From JAJYSO01 sp964495935 (GTDB lineage Bacteria > Bacteroidota > Bacteroidia > Flavobacteriales > Flavobacteriaceae), in assembly GCA_964495935.1 (NCBI GenBank), contig CAZBXQ010000005.1, positions 36,064-100,063 on the forward strand: 64,000 nt of DNA, given 5' to 3'. Of this stretch, positions 60,475 through 64,000 are shown in pieces. The notes under the pieces were generated by a model. The model saw nothing but the letters and a program-made list of their open reading frames with translations. It did not search any database and was not told where the DNA came from. A program made the position numbers and the translations under genes. Positions within the stretch are counted from its first letter, which is position 1. Each line of letters opens with the position of its first letter.

Positions 60475-61269
60475 TCAGTCCACTTTTAGGTCTATCACAT
60501 AGCCGCTGTTATTCCGAATATTGAGTACCGTGCTATCCTCAAAAATAAGATATTGACCTTTTATTCCTTTTAGGATCCCCTTATATTCTGTTTTTCTTTT
60601 AAAGCTAAGAGATTTTATTTTTTGGGGATATGCCAGTACCGGGAAGTGAATTTTGGTTGTAGCGGGATTTGAAATAAAATAATCTTTTACTTCTTCGGGG
60701 AGGTATTGCTTTAATTTATCGCGGATTTCAAGAATATCCACATCGTCGATTTTGTTTTTGAGCATATCCCGCCAATTGGTTTTGTCTGAGATATGAGCTT
60801 TTAAAGCTACTTCGGCAACGCCGGCCAAATAGCGATTGGGCATTTCTAAAATGGGAATTGCTTCATGGGCGCCTTGGTCGATCCAGCGTGTAGGGATTTG
60901 TGTTTTACGGGTGATCCCGACTTTAACATGTCCCGAATTGGCCAAATAAACAATATGAGGTTGGAGTTGTACCCTTTTCTCATACTCCAAATTCCGGTCT
61001 TCCTGGCCCAAATGCGCGGTGCTAAGCTCAGGATTGATAATCCATTCTCCGGTTTTAGGACTTTCAAAAAAACAATCATAACAGAACCCTTGGCGGTATA
61101 TGGATTTGTCTTTTCCGCAATTCAAACACTGATAACCGGTGAAGTGGAAGTGAAGTTGGTGATTAAGAAGTTGGTTAACATGTAAAAAATGATTGGGAAA
61201 ATCTATGTAATATTGAACCTCATCGGTCAATTCCGTTTTCATTTTCCGAAGGACGCCCGAAAATTTCAT
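60475..61269 (-). CDS. DUF2797 protein
   Basis: 264 residues from the ATG at 61269; the longer frame to 61419 adds 50 residues that overlap the promoter and start of the divergent GH3 gene. A four-Cys zinc site is visible: CLNCGKDKSIYRQGFCYDC near 50-68. VYLANSGHVKVGITRKTQIPTRWIDQGA near 108-135 resembles the active-site strand and helix of GIY-YIG nucleases, which has been suggested for this family. The C-terminus is a small beta domain (EYKGILKGIKGQYLIFEDSTVLNIRNNSGYVI). Function unknown; possibly a nucleic-acid enzyme. Convergent with the racemase gene, stop to stop. Confidence 0.8.
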   Translation of the reverse strand: MKFSGVLRKMKTELTDEVQYYIDFPNHFLHVNQLLNHQLHFHFTGYQCLNCGKDKSIYRQGFCYDCFFESPKTGEWIINPELSTAHLGQEDRNLEYEKRVQLQPHIVYLANSGHVKVGITRKTQIPTRWIDQGAHEAIPILEMPNRYLAGVAEVALKAHISDKTNWRDMLKNKIDDVDILEIRDKLKQYLPEEVKDYFISNPATTKIHFPVLAYPQKIKSLSFKRKTEYKGILKGIKGQYLIFEDSTVLNIRNNSGYVIDLKVD

Positions 61270-61332
61270 TGCTCTGCTTATTTTTTTAAAGACTTCTATT
61301 GCTCTCCTGCCGGAGATCAAAGATTTTTCAAT

Positions 61333-61340
61333 TAAATTTG
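61333..61340 (+). promoter_or_regulatory. -7 box of the GH3-family gene
   Basis: TAAATTTG, exact match, 20 bases before the ATG at 61360. Confidence 0.5.
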
Positions 61341-61359
61341 TCGTAAAGATACTGTATAA

Positions 61360-62892
61360 ATGGCGATTCCTATAGGAAATTCTGTGGCTTCCTGGTTCTT
61401 GAAGAAGCGAATGCACCAAATGGATTTATTTATAAAATACCCGCATGAGGTGCAAAATGAATTATTGTTACGTCTTGTTCATCAAGCGAAAGATACAGAA
61501 ATCGGTCGGCAATACGACTTTAGCTCTATTATGGATTATGCCAGTTTTGTCGAACGGGTTCCGATACGCTCGTATGAGGATATCTATCAGGAAATTGAAC
61601 GTTTACGTCGGGGGGAGCAAAATATTTTCTGGCCCACTCCCATTAAATGGTTTGCCAAGTCGAGCGGGACTACCAATGCCAAAAGTAAATATATTCCGGT
61701 GAGTGAAGAATCCCTTGAAGATTGCCATTATGCCGGGAGTAAGGATTTGCTGTGTATGTATCTGCTCAACAATAAAGAAGGGAAAATTTTTAGGGGGAAA
61801 AGTTTGCGTCTTGGTGGGAGTAAAGAAAATTATTTTGAACACGGTACGATTTATGGAGATTTATCGGCTATTTTGATTGATAATATGCCGTTGTGGGCCT
61901 CCTTTAGCAGTACTCCCAATACCGAGATTTCTTTGATGTCAGATTGGGAGGAGAAAATGGAGGCCATTGTAAAAACCACGATCAAACAGAACGTGACCAG
62001 TCTGGCCGGCGTACCCTCTTGGATGTTGGTCGTACTTCATAAAGTATTAGCCCGAACCGGTTATGATAATTTACTGGAATTATGGCCGGATTTGGAAGTC
62101 TATTTTCACGGCGGTGTCAATTTTGACCCCTATGTTTCACAGTTTCAGAAATTGGTACCTACTGATGAATTTCAATACTACGAAGTCTATAATGCTTCAG
62201 AAGGATTTTTTGCGGTGCAGGATCAAAATCAAAGCAAGGAGTTATTATTGATGTTGGATTATGGGATTTTCTATGAATTTATCCCGATGGAGGTCTATGG
62301 TACCTCGGACGAAAAAGTGATTCCTCTTTGGGAAGTTGAAGTGGGGAAAAATTATGCCTTGATAATTACTACTAATGGCGGGTTGTGGCGATATAATCTG
62401 GGGGATACCGTGCGGTTTACTTCGGTGGCTCCCTATCGGATTAAAGTGTCGGGGCGAACCAAACATTTTATAAATGCTTTCGGTGAAGAATTGATGGTTG
62501 AAAATGCAGAACAGGCTTTAAAACGAGCGACCCATCTTAGTAATTCTGAAATTGTGGATTATACGGCGGCACCCGTTTTTATGGATGGGGAGAAGAAAGG
62601 TGCCCATGAATGGTTAATCGAATTTAAGACGGCTCCCAAAGACCTGGGTAAGTTTGAAGACTATTTGGATACTGCCCTGCAAAATTTGAATAGTGATTAC
62701 CAAGCGAAGCGTCATAATAATATGACCTTGAATAAATTGAAAATAAATCTTGCCGAAAGAGATTTATTTTATACTTGGTCCAAACAGAATGACAAACTCG
62801 GCGGGCAGCATAAAATTCCCCGGTTATCCAACAATCGCGAGTATTTGGAGGAGCTGATGGAGTTAAATGAAACTTTAAAACGGAAATGGTGA
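61360..62892 (+). CDS. GH3 auxin-responsive-promoter family protein (acyl-acid amidosynthetase-like)
   Basis: 510 residues. ANL-superfamily adenylating enzyme of the GH3 family: FAKSSGTTNAKSKYIPVSEE near 100-119 (P-loop), EYFHGGVNFDPY near 248, QYYEVYNASEGFFAVQD near 271-287, and LWRYNLGDTVRFTSVAPYRIKVSGRTKHFINAFGEEL near 343-379. Plant members join amino acids to hormones; bacterial members are common in Bacteroidota and their substrate is unknown. No signal peptide. It overlaps the next gene, a secreted phosphodiesterase, by 7 bases, so the two are co-translated. Confidence 0.92.
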   Translation: MAIPIGNSVASWFLKKRMHQMDLFIKYPHEVQNELLLRLVHQAKDTEIGRQYDFSSIMDYASFVERVPIRSYEDIYQEIERLRRGEQNIFWPTPIKWFAKSSGTTNAKSKYIPVSEESLEDCHYAGSKDLLCMYLLNNKEGKIFRGKSLRLGGSKENYFEHGTIYGDLSAILIDNMPLWASFSSTPNTEISLMSDWEEKMEAIVKTTIKQNVTSLAGVPSWMLVVLHKVLARTGYDNLLELWPDLEVYFHGGVNFDPYVSQFQKLVPTDEFQYYEVYNASEGFFAVQDQNQSKELLLMLDYGIFYEFIPMEVYGTSDEKVIPLWEVEVGKNYALIITTNGGLWRYNLGDTVRFTSVAPYRIKVSGRTKHFINAFGEELMVENAEQALKRATHLSNSEIVDYTAAPVFMDGEKKGAHEWLIEFKTAPKDLGKFEDYLDTALQNLNSDYQAKRHNNMTLNKLKINLAERDLFYTWSKQNDKLGGQHKIPRLSNNREYLEELMELNETLKRKW

Positions 62893-63872
62893 TGGAGCTG
62901 ACAGTAAAGCGAGAGGTTGTTGTTTTTTCTTTTTTGTGGCTGATTTTTAATCTTGGAATTTTGAATCCGGCTTGGGGCCAGTCCGATTTTAATATTATCC
63001 CTCTGGGCGTTTATGGCGGTGGAAATGAGGGGAATTTAAGTGCCTATCTCGTGGGCGAGTCGGGCGATGATGTTTATGTAGCACTTGATGCGGGAAATTT
63101 AAAATCGGGAATTGATAAGGCCGTTGCAAACGGTGTTTTTAACCGACCCGCAAAAGAGGTTCTGAGAGGCCGGATAAAAGGATATTTTATATCGCATGGG
63201 CATTTGGATCACGTGTCCGGTTTGATCATTAATTCTCCGGACGACAAAGGCCCAAAACCGATTTATGGCACGCCTTTTACGCTTGATATCCTGAAAACCC
63301 GGTATTTTACCAATACTTCCTGGACCAATTTTGCCGATCAGGGAGATCGACCCCGATTGAAGACGTATATCTATAATCCGATTAAAGACGGGGAACGGTT
63401 TCAATTTAAAGACACGAATTTAAAAGGACAGATTTTTGAATTAAGTCATGGAAATCCCTATAAAAGTTCTGCTGTTTTGGTAACCAATAGTGCAGGAAAC
63501 AGTATTTTGTATTTTGGCGATACCGGAGCCGATCGGATCGAGAAAAGTGATCGAATGGAGAACGTGTGGACCGTTGTGGCACCCTTGCTTAAAGAGGGAA
63601 AACTGAAGGGGATTCTAATCGAAAATTCCTATGACAATACTCGGAATGAGAACCAACTTTTTGGACATCTCACGCCCAATCTGTTAAATGAGGAATTACA
63701 AGTCCTGGCAAAAAAGGCGGGGAAAGCGGATTTGTCGGGCCTAAAAATAATTATAATCCATATTAAACCGGGAAATGATCGTATAAAACGCATTCGGAAG
63801 GACTGGAAGAAGGAGAATCCGTTATACGTCAAGATTATTTTTCCTAAGCAAGGAGAACAGATTACCTTGTGA
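62886..63872 (+). CDS. Secreted class II cyclic-nucleotide phosphodiesterase (PDE1-like)
   Basis: 328 residues. Signal peptide of about 31 residues (FSFLWLIFNLGILNPAWGQ). Metallo-beta-lactamase fold of the PDEase_II family: FNIIPLGVYGGGNEGNLSAYLV near 35-56, metal-binding SHGHLDHVSGLIINSPDD near 103-120, SSAVLVTN, YFGDTGADR near 209-217 (the metal-binding Asp), and IIIHIKPGND near 294. Family members, such as yeast PDE1, hydrolyse cAMP or cGMP. Here it would act in the periplasm or outside the cell, so it may degrade extracellular cyclic nucleotides (inference). Coupled to the GH3 gene by a 7-base overlap. Confidence 0.88.
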   Translation: MVMELTVKREVVVFSFLWLIFNLGILNPAWGQSDFNIIPLGVYGGGNEGNLSAYLVGESGDDVYVALDAGNLKSGIDKAVANGVFNRPAKEVLRGRIKGYFISHGHLDHVSGLIINSPDDKGPKPIYGTPFTLDILKTRYFTNTSWTNFADQGDRPRLKTYIYNPIKDGERFQFKDTNLKGQIFELSHGNPYKSSAVLVTNSAGNSILYFGDTGADRIEKSDRMENVWTVVAPLLKEGKLKGILIENSYDNTRNENQLFGHLTPNLLNEELQVLAKKAGKADLSGLKIIIIHIKPGNDRIKRIRKDWKKENPLYVKIIFPKQGEQITL

Positions 63873-63944
63873 TCCCGTAAGGAGTGCTTATAAAAGGGGT
63901 TGATAATCCAGAATCGATTTGGCTTTTTTGGGGGGGTCTATACT

Positions 63945-64000
63945 ATGAGGTGGTTTAAACTTTTGGGATTGAAGCGAAAAATAGAGATTATTGTTCCAGG
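63945..64000 (+). CDS. Possible CDS start, truncated by the window end
   Basis: An ATG at 63945 opens a frame MRWFKLLGLKRKIEIIVP that runs off the window without a stop. The basic N-terminus and spacing (72 bases after the phosphodiesterase stop) suit a real start, but 18 codons are too few for recognition. Confidence 0.35.
   Translation, partial: MRWFKLLGLKRKIEIIVP

Noticed and set aside
1..64000. CRISPR arrays, rRNA genes and transposases
   Set aside because: No regularly spaced repeat arrays, no rRNA-like stretches and no transposase motifs were seen on either strand.

Overview
The window looks like a scaffold from a Bacteroidota bacterium, probably of the Flavobacteriia or a close relative. 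Three things point there: promoter -7 boxes of the form TAnnTTTG ahead of many genes with no clear Shine-Dalgarno sequences; a run of genes usual in that phylum (MraZ-led cell-wall cluster, GH3-family protein, single-chain GlyRS, FolK-deoxynucleoside kinase fusion, DUF4136 lipoprotein, DUF2797, PorT-type barrel protein); and a mobilizable-element gene set of Bacteroidota type. Two runs of exactly 100 N show that this is a draft assembly.

Layout. 1-4182: a signalling and transport pair on the minus strand, a double-FHA ABC transporter followed by a membrane Ser/Thr kinase that runs off the left edge. 4544-5646: two unrecognised genes. 5846-10640: a mobilizable-element module (relaxase, BfmA/BtgA-like protein, candidate oriT, Toprim primase-like protein, repeat-rich candidate origin, primase-helicase, HTH protein) with no integrase. 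10707-11718: an unknown membrane protein and tRNA-Arg(ACG) with its terminator. 11824-26525: housekeeping genes (obgE, adk, purK, rarA, glyS, anmK, engB), a lipoprotein, a glycosyltransferase, an OmpA protein and an acyl-CoA dehydrogenase. 27606-41383: the division and cell-wall cluster mraZ-rsmH-ftsL-ftsI-murE-mraY-(murD remnant)-ftsW-murG-ftsQ-ftsA-ftsZ, preceded by MraZ boxes and closed by a strong terminator. 41518-45842: a sugar transporter, a broken Gfo/Idh-type gene, an N-acetylhexosamine-kinase-like protein and a nucleotidyltransferase, likely an amino-sugar uptake and activation locus. 45942-57191: M13 peptidase, threonine dehydrogenase, aldehyde dehydrogenase, a translation-quality and GTPase cluster (queA, MazG-like, dtd, rsgA), and the FolK fusion. 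57492-64000: an unknown secreted protein, rpsU, GNAT, a PLP racemase, DUF2797, GH3, and a secreted class II cyclic-nucleotide phosphodiesterase.

The most striking observation is in the cell-wall cluster. murC is absent from its usual place (murG and ftsQ are 5 bp apart), and murD survives only as a 193-residue C-terminal domain in which several normally invariant residues have changed, while every neighbour looks intact. Either MurC and MurD activities are encoded elsewhere, or precursor synthesis is altered. Other points of interest are the kinase/FHA-ABC pair, which resembles mycobacterial PknF/Rv1747; the candidate origins in the mobile element; MraZ operator repeats with exact 10-bp spacing; a possible small RNA or attenuator ahead of the nucleotidyltransferase; and a false assembly gap that splits an intact M13 peptidase gene.
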